Source: Scatomorpha sp964535405 (GTDB lineage: Bacteria; Bacillota; Clostridia; Oscillospirales; Oscillospiraceae). Taken from it: DNA of 29,372 bases. This document shows positions 1 to 6,953 of this stretch, in pieces. The notes under the pieces are model-generated. The model saw only the letters and a program-made list of their open reading frames with translations, had not been told where the DNA came from and ran no database searches. Each line of letters begins with the position of its first letter. Position 1 is the first letter of the stretch. Made by a program: the position numbers and the translations under genes. The DNA lies in NCBI GenBank assembly GCA_964535405.1, contig CAZHUG010000028.1:1-29372 (forward strand). The letters are read 5' to 3'.

Positions 1-122
1 ATACGAGCGCCGTATAAAGCCTTCTCGTCGTGGGAGAGGTCGGGGGGGATAGAGGGAGCGAGCGTTATCATCTGAGCACCGGCAATGCTAATTAATTTTT
101 CTATAAGTTCAGCGGTCAACAT
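1..122 (-). CDS. N-terminal fragment of an unidentified protein, last visible gene of the acyl-CoA operon
   Basis: The start of a leftward gene; it leaves the window after about 40 codons. The ATG at 122-120 follows a good ribosome site (GAGGAG, seven bases upstream). The protein begins MLTAELIEKLISIAGAQMIT and continues with a proline-rich stretch (LAPSIPPDLS). I do not recognise a family from this piece. It starts 30 bases after the stop of the acyl-CoA ligase, with no terminator between, so it is probably the sixth gene of the operon led by the acyl-CoA dehydrogenase. A role in the same pathway is inferred from position only. Confidence 0.7.
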   Translation of the reverse strand, partial: MLTAELIEKLISIAGAQMITLAPSIPPDLSHDEKALYGAR

Positions 123-152
123 ATTTATTCTCCTCATAACTTTCAATGCTGT

Positions 153-1712
153 TCATTTTATTTTTTTAAACCATTCAGGGTGCTCGCGCAAAACACTTTT
201 CTGTATTTTCCCCACACTGTTTGTGGGCAACTCCTTCATAAAAGCCCAGTAGCGCGGCTTTCTATAGCTGGGCATTTTGGATCTGCATTCATCCAAAAAG
301 CTTTCTGCTTCCAACTCATTTCCATCACATGTAACAATAGCAGCCGCAACACCCTCGCCCATTTCCGAATCCGGTATGCCAACAACGGCACAGTCGAAAA
401 TCCCCGTAAAGTCCCGAAGAACGCCCTCCACCTCTTGCGCAAACACATTCTCGCCTCCGGATTTTATCATATCCTTAATTCTGTCTACCATGTAATAATA
501 GCCATCCGCTGTGCGGCGCAAAATGTCCTGTGTATGGAACCAGCCGTCCTTTTCAAACGCCTTTGCATTCTCCTCCGGCAGGTTCAGATAACCGCGGAAA
601 ACCATAGGCGAACGGACCAAGGCTTCCCCGGGAGTTCCGTCTGGCACGTCGTTCATATTATTATCAACCAGACGCAGCTCGACCTGATTATTCAGTTTGC
701 CGATGGTAGTGGCAAGCTCGGGCCGCGCCTGTATCATTTCCCGGGTTATATATGCAGTGGTAGGCCCCAAGACCTCTGACGAGCCATATGATAAACGGAT
801 TTTACTATTGGGGAAAAGCTCAAATATCATATCCGAAATATCCATACTGCATTTTCCGCCTGTGCACATGACCGCCCTTACAGAAGAGCGATTGTATTGG
901 CTCCATCGCGGATATGTGTACAGCCGCCTTATGAGCACGGGCGGCAGCAGATAAAATTCTGTAATTTGATATTTCTGAATATTGCGGAAGATCTCCTCCG
1001 GAATGATCTTGTTTACCAATATGAGCGTCCCGCACAATGCCGCCATTCTCCATATGTGCTGCAAGCCGCCAAGATGAAACATAGGGCTCTGCACCAGAAC
1101 GCTTGCCGGCTGATTTGGCGGGTCAGTCTCCAAAGCCATCATGTAAGAATACTCCCTCACCATCTGCTGAGTGTGCATTACGCCCTTGGAACGTCCGGTT
1201 GTGCCGCTTGTATAGAGAATGACAGACTCATCCTCTCCGAATATCTCCACCTGAGGTTCTCTGGCGTCTCCATCGGCAAGCAGATAATTCAAATTCAATC
1301 CTCTGCAGCTGTTGCCAGCTTCACTTTTATAGATCAGGTGTCGAATGTCGGGGCATGATGGCAAAACCTCTTCCACAAGCCCGGCATATTTTTCAGAATA
1401 TATCAGTGCGGCACTTCGTGTCTCTCTGAGGATATGCGCCGTCTCATCCGCCAAAAGGCGCAGATTCACAAGCAGGGCAGTTGCTCCCATCCTCTGCGTG
1501 GCGTGCCAAAGCTGTACAACCTCCAGAGAATTGGAAACCATGATAGCGATGCGGTCTCCCTTCTTCAGACCCAGCTCTAAAAAACTATTGGCGAGGCGGT
1601 TTGCCGATGTATTTAGTTCCAAATAGCTCATTTTTATATCGTCATATACAACAGCAGTCCTATCCGGGAACATCGTTGCATTCCTTGTAAGAAAATATCC
1701 CACCTGATACAC
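153..1712 (-). CDS. AMP-forming acyl-CoA ligase (CaiC/FadD-like)
   Basis: A 519-residue member of the ANL adenylating superfamily, which activates a carboxylate with ATP and joins it to CoA. Motifs in order: the A3 phosphate loop YTSGTTGRSKGV near 167-178, A5 YGSSE at 309-313, the A8 hinge RIKDMIKSGGENV at 411-423, and the catalytic A10 lysine at K502 (NSVGKIQK). The usual TGD of motif A7 reads TQD (392-394), a mild oddity. The length matches E. coli CaiC (about 517). The start is GTG at 1712, placed five bases after a perfect AAGGAG; no nearby ATG fits as well. It lies 102 bases downstream of the permease gene, across a 30-bp palindrome, and 30 bases before the next gene. In a cai-like pathway the ligase would make the first CoA-thioester that primes the CoA-transferase cycle. 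The substrate cannot be read from sequence. Confidence 0.93.
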   Translation of the reverse strand: MYQVGYFLTRNATMFPDRTAVVYDDIKMSYLELNTSANRLANSFLELGLKKGDRIAIMVSNSLEVVQLWHATQRMGATALLVNLRLLADETAHILRETRSAALIYSEKYAGLVEEVLPSCPDIRHLIYKSEAGNSCRGLNLNYLLADGDAREPQVEIFGEDESVILYTSGTTGRSKGVMHTQQMVREYSYMMALETDPPNQPASVLVQSPMFHLGGLQHIWRMAALCGTLILVNKIIPEEIFRNIQKYQITEFYLLPPVLIRRLYTYPRWSQYNRSSVRAVMCTGGKCSMDISDMIFELFPNSKIRLSYGSSEVLGPTTAYITREMIQARPELATTIGKLNNQVELRLVDNNMNDVPDGTPGEALVRSPMVFRGYLNLPEENAKAFEKDGWFHTQDILRRTADGYYYMVDRIKDMIKSGGENVFAQEVEGVLRDFTGIFDCAVVGIPDSEMGEGVAAAIVTCDGNELEAESFLDECRSKMPSYRKPRYWAFMKELPTNSVGKIQKSVLREHPEWFKKIK

Positions 1713-1743
1713 AGCAGTTCTCCTTCCACAATATAGTTTAAGG

Positions 1744-1773
1744 CTAGAGCACGGCAGGCCTGCCGTGCTCTAG
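1744..1773. repeat. Perfect 30-bp palindrome inside the operon
   Basis: Two 15-base arms (CTAGAGCACGGCAGG and its exact complement) abut with no spacer. It lies between the permease and ligase genes of the leftward operon. No T-run follows on either strand, so a classical intrinsic terminator is unlikely. As RNA it would fold into a very stable hairpin that could block 3' exonucleases, cause partial termination or mark a processing point, setting different levels of permease and ligase mRNA. The structure is seen directly; the role is inferred. Confidence 0.75.
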
Positions 1774-1814
1774 TGCCATCTTGCATAGTCGCTAAAATGT
1801 GCAACGCATTTAGT

Positions 1815-3245
1815 TTAGCACAGACCCATCATGCTCCAGAACGGGACACAGGCGAGCAGGGCCACTATCTGCCAGATCATGACGAACACCGACATTTTAA
1901 CACACTTTGCAAACGGGACATAACCGTCACAGGCACCAAACGCCGAGAGGAACGGAATCGACTGGGGCAGCGTGTTCCACGTGCAAATGGTGACACTGGC
2001 GATGAAGCCAACTATCCAGGGATTTATGCCGTTTGCCGCGGCAAGCGGGCTGAGCAACACAAAGAAAACAGATGTAACCAGAGTCTGGGAAATGACCAGC
2101 ATACGGACTGCATAAATGACAACACAGCAGACCGGGATAAATATCCACAGATTGCTCATGAGAGGAGCAACCAGCGACCCGGCGGCGTTAGTGATCCAGT
2201 TAGAAAGCCCCGTGCTGTTCATCAGTGCAGACACTGTGAGAACCCAGCTGGAGAAAACAAGGACATTCCAGGGAACGGCATTTACGCCCTTTTTCCTGTC
2301 AATGCAGTTCGCCAGAAGCATAATTATTAGACCGCCAAGAGCAATCCACGCGTCCTGAAGACCTATCTTTTTGGCAAAAATCCAGCAGATTACAACAGCG
2401 CCAAGCACTATGAGAGAAATGATCTGCTTGCTGTTGAGCTTTTCCTTGCTGACTTCTTCCTTCGTTTCAACAGCGACAAAGCCCTCTACCATGTCCTCCG
2501 CCTTGGGCTTGTACATGAATATCGTTGCAAAGTAACAGCCAATCAGCGTGACAACAAGAAATGGCAGCGCCTGGAGGAACCAGTTTACCCAAGAAAAGCT
2601 GTCTGCAAACTGAGCGTCTACCAAGCCCGTGAGTGTGGGGGCACTCATACATCCGGACAGGAAGCAAACACCCAAGACACCAACGGGTATCCAGCCGGCC
2701 ATGAAAATGCCTGCCGCGGCGTTGCTGCCCTCCTTATAGCCCATGTTCTTTGCCGTCGGGCAGGTAATCATGGACATTATGACACCCTTCGCTGAACCGG
2801 ATGACAAAAACGGAGAAACCAGCATGCCCGAAACATACATGGCGCTGACGCGGCCTTTGAAGGTATTTGGGAACTTTGAAACGATCGCCCTTGCAAGATG
2901 AGCAAGGGAACCGCACTGTGCCAGAACGCCTCCCATGCCGAAGGCCCCAAGCAAGAGAACAAATGTGGAGGTTGTGAAGCCGCTCAAACATGCGCCTGTG
3001 GTTTCACCAACCTTCAGAAAATAGAACAGAAAAAAGCCCATGAGACTTGCAACAAAATCCGTTGTGACCTGGAAAATCATAACAAGTATTACAAACAAAA
3101 GAATTGCCAGGCAACGCATTGCCTGAACCTCCAGCCCCTCAAAAGGCGGGATCGCGCACAGGGTAACGAGCGCTGCAATACAGATCGCCCACTTTATCCA
3201 ATACATTGTATTTTGCTTCTTTGCAGACTTTACAATTGAAGCCAT
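1815..3245 (-). CDS. SLC13/DASS-type membrane carboxylate transporter
   Basis: A 476-residue, almost wholly hydrophobic protein with about 11-12 membrane segments. It resembles the divalent anion/Na+ symporter (DASS, SLC13) and ion-transporter superfamily, which imports dicarboxylates, tricarboxylates or sulfate. There is a short cytoplasmic amphipathic start (MASIVKSAKKQN) and a charged central loop (KPKAEDMVEGFVAVETKEEVSKEK) separating the two repeat halves. The start is ATG at 3245, six bases after an AAGAGGT ribosome site. It sits 23 bases after the CaiB-like gene in the same operon. Known cai operons use the BCCT betaine carrier CaiT, which this is not. That points to an anionic substrate rather than carnitine. 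Substrate and coupling ion are unknown. Confidence 0.8.
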   Translation of the reverse strand: MASIVKSAKKQNTMYWIKWAICIAALVTLCAIPPFEGLEVQAMRCLAILLFVILVMIFQVTTDFVASLMGFFLFYFLKVGETTGACLSGFTTSTFVLLLGAFGMGGVLAQCGSLAHLARAIVSKFPNTFKGRVSAMYVSGMLVSPFLSSGSAKGVIMSMITCPTAKNMGYKEGSNAAAGIFMAGWIPVGVLGVCFLSGCMSAPTLTGLVDAQFADSFSWVNWFLQALPFLVVTLIGCYFATIFMYKPKAEDMVEGFVAVETKEEVSKEKLNSKQIISLIVLGAVVICWIFAKKIGLQDAWIALGGLIIMLLANCIDRKKGVNAVPWNVLVFSSWVLTVSALMNSTGLSNWITNAAGSLVAPLMSNLWIFIPVCCVVIYAVRMLVISQTLVTSVFFVLLSPLAAANGINPWIVGFIASVTICTWNTLPQSIPFLSAFGACDGYVPFAKCVKMSVFVMIWQIVALLACVPFWSMMGLC

Positions 3246-3268
3246 AACTTCTACCTCTTTCTTTCAAC

Positions 3269-4471
3269 TTAGCTGACTATTCCACTCGCATACAGCCGGC
3301 TGATTGCCTCTTCGTCGTAGCCGAGATGTGCGAGAACCTCCTTGGTGTCCATTCCCTTGGTGGGACAGCCGCGCCAGATCTGTCCGGGATTGTTCTTGAA
3401 CTTCGGAACGATATTCACACCCTTGATTTTGCGTCCGTCCACCGCCTCCCATTGCGTGAATGTCTCTCGTGCGATGTATTGCGGATTAACCTCTGCATCC
3501 TCAAGATCCATGACCATCTGAGCCGGTATGTTTCTTGCCAGCAGCTCACTCTCTGCTTGCGCCGCGGTTCTGTCCGCCAGATATTTCAGCAGCTTGCTCT
3601 CCATGAGCTGACCGCCCTCGGACTTGGGCGAATAGTACGGCACTCCTGCCGGTATAAGCTCAGTTCCATACTCAATTTCCAACATCTCACAAAGCTTCTT
3701 GCTGATGCCCGCTCCGATGCCGGCGATGTAGATGCACTTGCCGTCCTTGCATTTGTACAGACCGAAGCACACGCATTTTGCATTCCTGTTGCCGGCACGC
3801 TCGTACTTCATGCCAAGATTCAGGTACTCCACCGGATAGCTGTTCAAAATGCGTATCATGACCTCGTATTGAGCAACGTCGACGCTCTCGCCCTTGCCGG
3901 TCTCCTTTGCTCTGTTCAGAGCCGCCAAAGCAGCGCTGCAGGCCAGCATGCCGGTGGCGAAATCGCAGGGCTGCGGATTTGCGGGGATGGGGTCACGATC
4001 AGGAAAGCCGTTATACTGCATGTAGCAACCGAAGGCCTGGGCGATCGGGTCATAGGAGCCCCTGTGCACATACTCCGGCAGTCCGGTCTGACCAAAGCCG
4101 GAGATATGAACAATAACAAGCTTGGGATTGACTTCCCACAGAACATCATCTGTGAGACCCCATTTTTCATACTGTCCGCCCTTTGAGGCTTCTATATATA
4201 TGTCGGTATCCTTTAGGAGCTTGAACAAGATTTCCTTACCTTCATCGGATGGAATGTTCAGAGGCATTGAGCGCTCGTTTTTGCGCTCTGCTTCGGCAAA
4301 ATAGCCGGTGCCGTTGCGGGTGATATCTTTTGATTTGACATTCTCAAGCCAGAGAACATCAGCGCCCCACTCCGCCATCAACTGGCAGGCGAAGGGCCCC
4401 GCCACAGACAGGGCGGCGTTTATTACCTTAACGCCTGTCAGAGGCCCGAATTCGGGAATTTTAGTCAGCAT
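3269..4471 (-). CDS. Family III CoA-transferase, close to CaiB
   Basis: A 400-residue family III (CaiB/BaiF) CoA-transferase. It moves CoA from a product thioester to the incoming acid, so activation costs no ATP once the cycle is primed. The N-terminal fold signature FGPLTGVKVI and AGPFACQLMAEWGADV is clear. The predicted catalytic aspartate is D170 (PCDFATG), matching the CaiB active-site Asp169. The C-terminal block NIVPKFKNNPGQIWRG followed by GMDTKEVLAHLGY closely matches what I remember of E. coli CaiB (405 residues), so this is nearer to CaiB than to generic family members. No alignment was run. The ATG at 4471 follows an AGGTGG ribosome site and lies 15 bases after the racemase-like gene. 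CaiB uses carnitine and gamma-butyrobetaine CoA esters; whether this enzyme does is uncertain. Confidence 0.93.
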   Translation of the reverse strand: MLTKIPEFGPLTGVKVINAALSVAGPFACQLMAEWGADVLWLENVKSKDITRNGTGYFAEAERKNERSMPLNIPSDEGKEILFKLLKDTDIYIEASKGGQYEKWGLTDDVLWEVNPKLVIVHISGFGQTGLPEYVHRGSYDPIAQAFGCYMQYNGFPDRDPIPANPQPCDFATGMLACSAALAALNRAKETGKGESVDVAQYEVMIRILNSYPVEYLNLGMKYERAGNRNAKCVCFGLYKCKDGKCIYIAGIGAGISKKLCEMLEIEYGTELIPAGVPYYSPKSEGGQLMESKLLKYLADRTAAQAESELLARNIPAQMVMDLEDAEVNPQYIARETFTQWEAVDGRKIKGVNIVPKFKNNPGQIWRGCPTKGMDTKEVLAHLGYDEEAISRLYASGIVS

Positions 4472-4486
4472 GTAATAACCACCTTT

Positions 4487-5626
4487 TCATAGCTTAAGTT
4501 TTTTGTTTAGGAGCTGCTCAGTATGCTCGCCATAGGCGGGTTGAGCCACAGGCTCCGCAGCGCTCATGCCGGAAAACTTCACAGGAAAGGCGAAATTCAG
4601 AACATCGCCTTCAGTGGGATGATGGATCGTCGTACTCATGCCCCGGTGTATCAGCTGGGGATCACTCATAGCTTCCCCAATGTTCTTCACAGGAGTAAAA
4701 CAGCAGTCCTTGTCAAACAGCGTCTGTATCCATTCTTTCTGGGTGCGGGTTCTGAACATCGCCGAAACCTCTTCAATGAGCGCTGTTTTCTGCTCATCCT
4801 CCGCCATCTGCTTGTCTATCCACTCCTCATGCCCCACGGCGCGGCAAAAGGCAGCCCAAAACTTGGGTTCGGCCGCACCAAGGCTCACAAATCGACCGTC
4901 AGCAGTCTCGTATATGTTGTAAAACGCATAAGCACCGCCGCTTTTCGTCTCGCCGCGACTGGTGACAGTTCCGTTTGCCACATAGTCACTGAGAAACAGA
5001 GACAGCCACGGAAAAACCGCGTCCGTCATGGATAGATCGATATATTGCCCCTCACCACCATTTTTATCTCTTGCCATAAGCGCCATCAGCACTGATATTA
5101 TGGACCACTGTGCTCCGCACATGTCGGCAATCTGCACCCCCGGGAGAGACGGCGGGCCGCCCTTTTTACCTACTGTATCGAGAATGCCGCTGATGCTAAG
5201 ATAGTTTATGTCGTGTCCGGGCATATCGCGGTAGGGGCCGTCTTGACCATAGCCCGAAAGCGAGCAATAGATGATGCCCGAATTTACCTTCTTGACGGCG
5301 GCATAGCTGATGCCGAGGCGATCTGCAACTCCGGGACGATATTGCTCGAGTATAACATCCGCCGTGAGTGCAAGTTCCATAAAGCCGCTCAGGCCCTCTT
5401 CGGAGCGCAGATCCAGCACGCAGCTTTTCTTTCCGCGGTTTAGCATGAGAAAAGCGGAGCCTTCCTTGTTCACCAGCGGCTTTCTCATTCGGAATCCGTC
5501 ACCGCCCCCGGGGGGCTCAATTTTTATGACCTCCGCCCCCATGTCCGCCAGCATCATCGTGCCAAACGGACCCGGGAGCATGTGGGACAGGTCAAGAATC
5601 CTTATACCTTCCAGTGGTAATTTCAT
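4487..5626 (-). CDS. Alpha-methylacyl-CoA racemase-like protein (CaiB/BaiF fold)
   Basis: A 379-residue CaiB/BaiF-fold protein that would normally be labelled a CoA-transferase. It carries the racemase active site instead: H138 in GHDINYLSISG, D168 in GVQIADMCGA and E253 in GAAEPKFWAAF. The spacings (30 and 85 residues) equal those of H126, D156 and E241 in the mycobacterial enzyme MCR. Racemases of this type invert the C2 stereocentre of 2-methyl or other 2-substituted acyl-CoAs by deprotonation and reprotonation. The start is ATG at 5626, 10 bases after the dehydrogenase stop; there is no clear ribosome site, so translational coupling is likely. The neighbours suggest it supplies or uses a chiral 2-substituted acyl-CoA. 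Some family III transferases may share part of this pattern, so transferase activity remains possible. Confidence 0.85.
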   Translation of the reverse strand: MKLPLEGIRILDLSHMLPGPFGTMMLADMGAEVIKIEPPGGGDGFRMRKPLVNKEGSAFLMLNRGKKSCVLDLRSEEGLSGFMELALTADVILEQYRPGVADRLGISYAAVKKVNSGIIYCSLSGYGQDGPYRDMPGHDINYLSISGILDTVGKKGGPPSLPGVQIADMCGAQWSIISVLMALMARDKNGGEGQYIDLSMTDAVFPWLSLFLSDYVANGTVTSRGETKSGGAYAFYNIYETADGRFVSLGAAEPKFWAAFCRAVGHEEWIDKQMAEDEQKTALIEEVSAMFRTRTQKEWIQTLFDKDCCFTPVKNIGEAMSDPQLIHRGMSTTIHHPTEGDVLNFAFPVKFSGMSAAEPVAQPAYGEHTEQLLNKKLKL

Positions 5627-5636
5627 AGGATACTGC

Positions 5637-6761
5637 TTATCTGAACTGTTTTAGGACTGCGCGACCAGCGGCGTGAACCATTATTTCATCCGTGCCGCCG
5701 GTGAAGCGGAAGCAGCGGCTGTCGCGCCAGAGACGGCTGATGCGGCAGTCGTCGGTGCAGCCTATTCCGCCCATGATCTGCATCGCGTCGTCTATGACTT
5801 CAAAGCCGGCACGGGTGTTATAGTACTTGGCAGCATTGGGCAGCACACGATCGTCGATGCCCTGATCGAGCTTCCACGCGCCGAGGTATAGCAGGTTTTT
5901 CATGTTCTGAATCTTGATGTACATCTCAAGAGCCTTCTGCTGAATCAGCTGGAAGGACGCGATGGGCTTTTCAAATTGCTCGCGCTGGTTTGCATATTTC
6001 ATCGCTTCCTCGTATGCGCACTCCGCGTTGCCCACTCCCTGAGCGGCGATGAGAAGTCGCTCGTAGCCGTAATTTTCCATAAGCAGCTCGAAGCCCTTGC
6101 CCTCAGGACCAAAACGGTCGCTTTCTTCAACCTCAACGTTGTCCATGTAAACCTCGCAGGTGGTACTGCTCTTGAGACCTATCTTGTGAATGTCCTCCAT
6201 CGTAACGCCGGGTGCTTTCAGAGGAACAAAATACAAGGTGACCTTGCCGTCATCGTCGATGCAGGCCGTCATCATCTTTTCGACGAGCATAGCGTGGGAG
6301 ATGAAGCACTTGTGGCCTGTGACATAGACCTTGCCGTCACGCTTGACAGCCCTGGTGGTAATACCCTTGCTATAGGAGCCCGCCTGGGGCTCGCTAGATC
6401 CGATGGCGAACGCGACTGGCGCCTTTTCACTGGCCTTCATGACATAGTTAATCTGCTCGGGAGTGCCGAAGGAGATCGCGTCACGGATGCGCAGGAAGTT
6501 GCCCATCAGGTTTACCGGACCGCCCAGACGTCCCATCTCTTCTATAAACATCATGTGGGTAACGGCATCAATCGGTGTCCCGCCAATCTCCTCGGGCAAA
6601 CCCAGCAGATGGAAGCCGCAGTCAACCATTGCCCTGTGCCATTCCATGGGCGGCTTGCGCTGGTCGTCGCAGTCGCGCCAATACTCATTTGTGAACTCCT
6701 TCATCATCTCGCCCAAAGACTCGAGCAGCAGTTCCTGTTCCTCTGTTCTTCTGAAATCCAT
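5637..6761 (-). CDS. CaiA-like acyl-CoA dehydrogenase / enoyl-CoA reductase
   Basis: A 374-residue FAD-dependent acyl-CoA dehydrogenase. It starts MDFRRTEEQELLLESLGEMM and ends GRAVLKQFR, nearly the CaiA ending GRAVLKQYR. The flavin/substrate segment ANQREQFEKPIASFQLIQ (257-274) is typical. The C-terminal base of many family members (YEGT) is replaced by GGTDE at 355-359, as in CaiA. A candidate base is E234 in YGYERLLIA, the helix position used by isovaleryl-CoA dehydrogenase. The frame stays open upstream to 6929. The ATG at 6761 is preferred because GAGGA precedes it and because the family begins there; a longer start would also run through the sigma-54 promoter. First gene of the leftward operon. 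With an ETF it could work as a reductase or a dehydrogenase; the CaiA likeness favours enoyl-CoA reduction. Confidence 0.93.
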   Translation of the reverse strand: MDFRRTEEQELLLESLGEMMKEFTNEYWRDCDDQRKPPMEWHRAMVDCGFHLLGLPEEIGGTPIDAVTHMMFIEEMGRLGGPVNLMGNFLRIRDAISFGTPEQINYVMKASEKAPVAFAIGSSEPQAGSYSKGITTRAVKRDGKVYVTGHKCFISHAMLVEKMMTACIDDDGKVTLYFVPLKAPGVTMEDIHKIGLKSSTTCEVYMDNVEVEESDRFGPEGKGFELLMENYGYERLLIAAQGVGNAECAYEEAMKYANQREQFEKPIASFQLIQQKALEMYIKIQNMKNLLYLGAWKLDQGIDDRVLPNAAKYYNTRAGFEVIDDAMQIMGGIGCTDDCRISRLWRDSRCFRFTGGTDEIMVHAAGRAVLKQFR

Positions 6762-6821
6762 TACAATTTCCTCGCTTTCATATTTTGGAATGTGAAGCAT
6801 TTGTACTCGTGATATTCTTTT

Positions 6822-6837
6822 AGCAAGGCGCGTGCCA
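6822..6837 (-). promoter_or_regulatory. Sigma-54 (-24/-12) promoter of the dehydrogenase operon
   Basis: Read leftward the sequence is TGGCACGCGCCTTGCT. It matches the consensus TGGCAC/T-R-N4-TTGC-A/T at every defined position and has the required GG-to-GC spacing. Transcription would start near 6811, giving a leader of about 50 bases before the dehydrogenase ATG at 6761. An rpoN gene and a GAFTGA-type activator gene lie within 4 kb. Confidence 0.9.
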
Positions 6838-6855
6838 GCCGAGCCGCCGGGCCGA

Positions 6856-6891
6856 AAATTAATTATCAGGCCACTTTGTTTGTTAATTATC
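6856..6891. promoter_or_regulatory. Candidate activator-binding repeats between divergent sigma-54 promoters
   Basis: Two direct copies of an AT-rich motif lie between the divergent promoters, 24 bases apart: 6856-6867 and 6880-6891. Read leftward they are GATAATTAATTT and GATAATTAACAA. A related copy (GTAAATTAACAA, 13936-13947) lies upstream of the etfBA sigma-54 promoter, in the same orientation and almost the same distance (41 versus 43 bases from the -24 end). This suggests binding sites for the AcoR-like activator. Such sites usually lie 80-150 bases upstream, so these would be unusually close, and AT-rich matches can arise by chance. Confidence 0.45.
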
Positions 6892-6896
6892 AAGCG

Positions 6897-6912
6897 TGGC
6901 ATGGGACTTGCT
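6897..6912 (+). promoter_or_regulatory. Sigma-54 (-24/-12) promoter of the second permease gene
   Basis: TGGCATGGGACTTGCT fits the -24/-12 consensus fully. It is back to back with the leftward promoter at 6822-6837, 59 bases away. Initiation near 6924 gives a leader of about 30 bases before the ATG at 6954. Both promoters, and the etfBA one, continue TTGCTAA after the -12 element. Confidence 0.9.
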
Positions 6913-6953
6913 AAAAATATCATTGTCACTTATAAAAGATGGAGGGAACAGAA

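Noticed and set aside
1764..1780. TGGCAC on the minus strand upstream of the ligase gene
   Set aside because: No TTGC at the required distance; the following bases are part of the palindrome.
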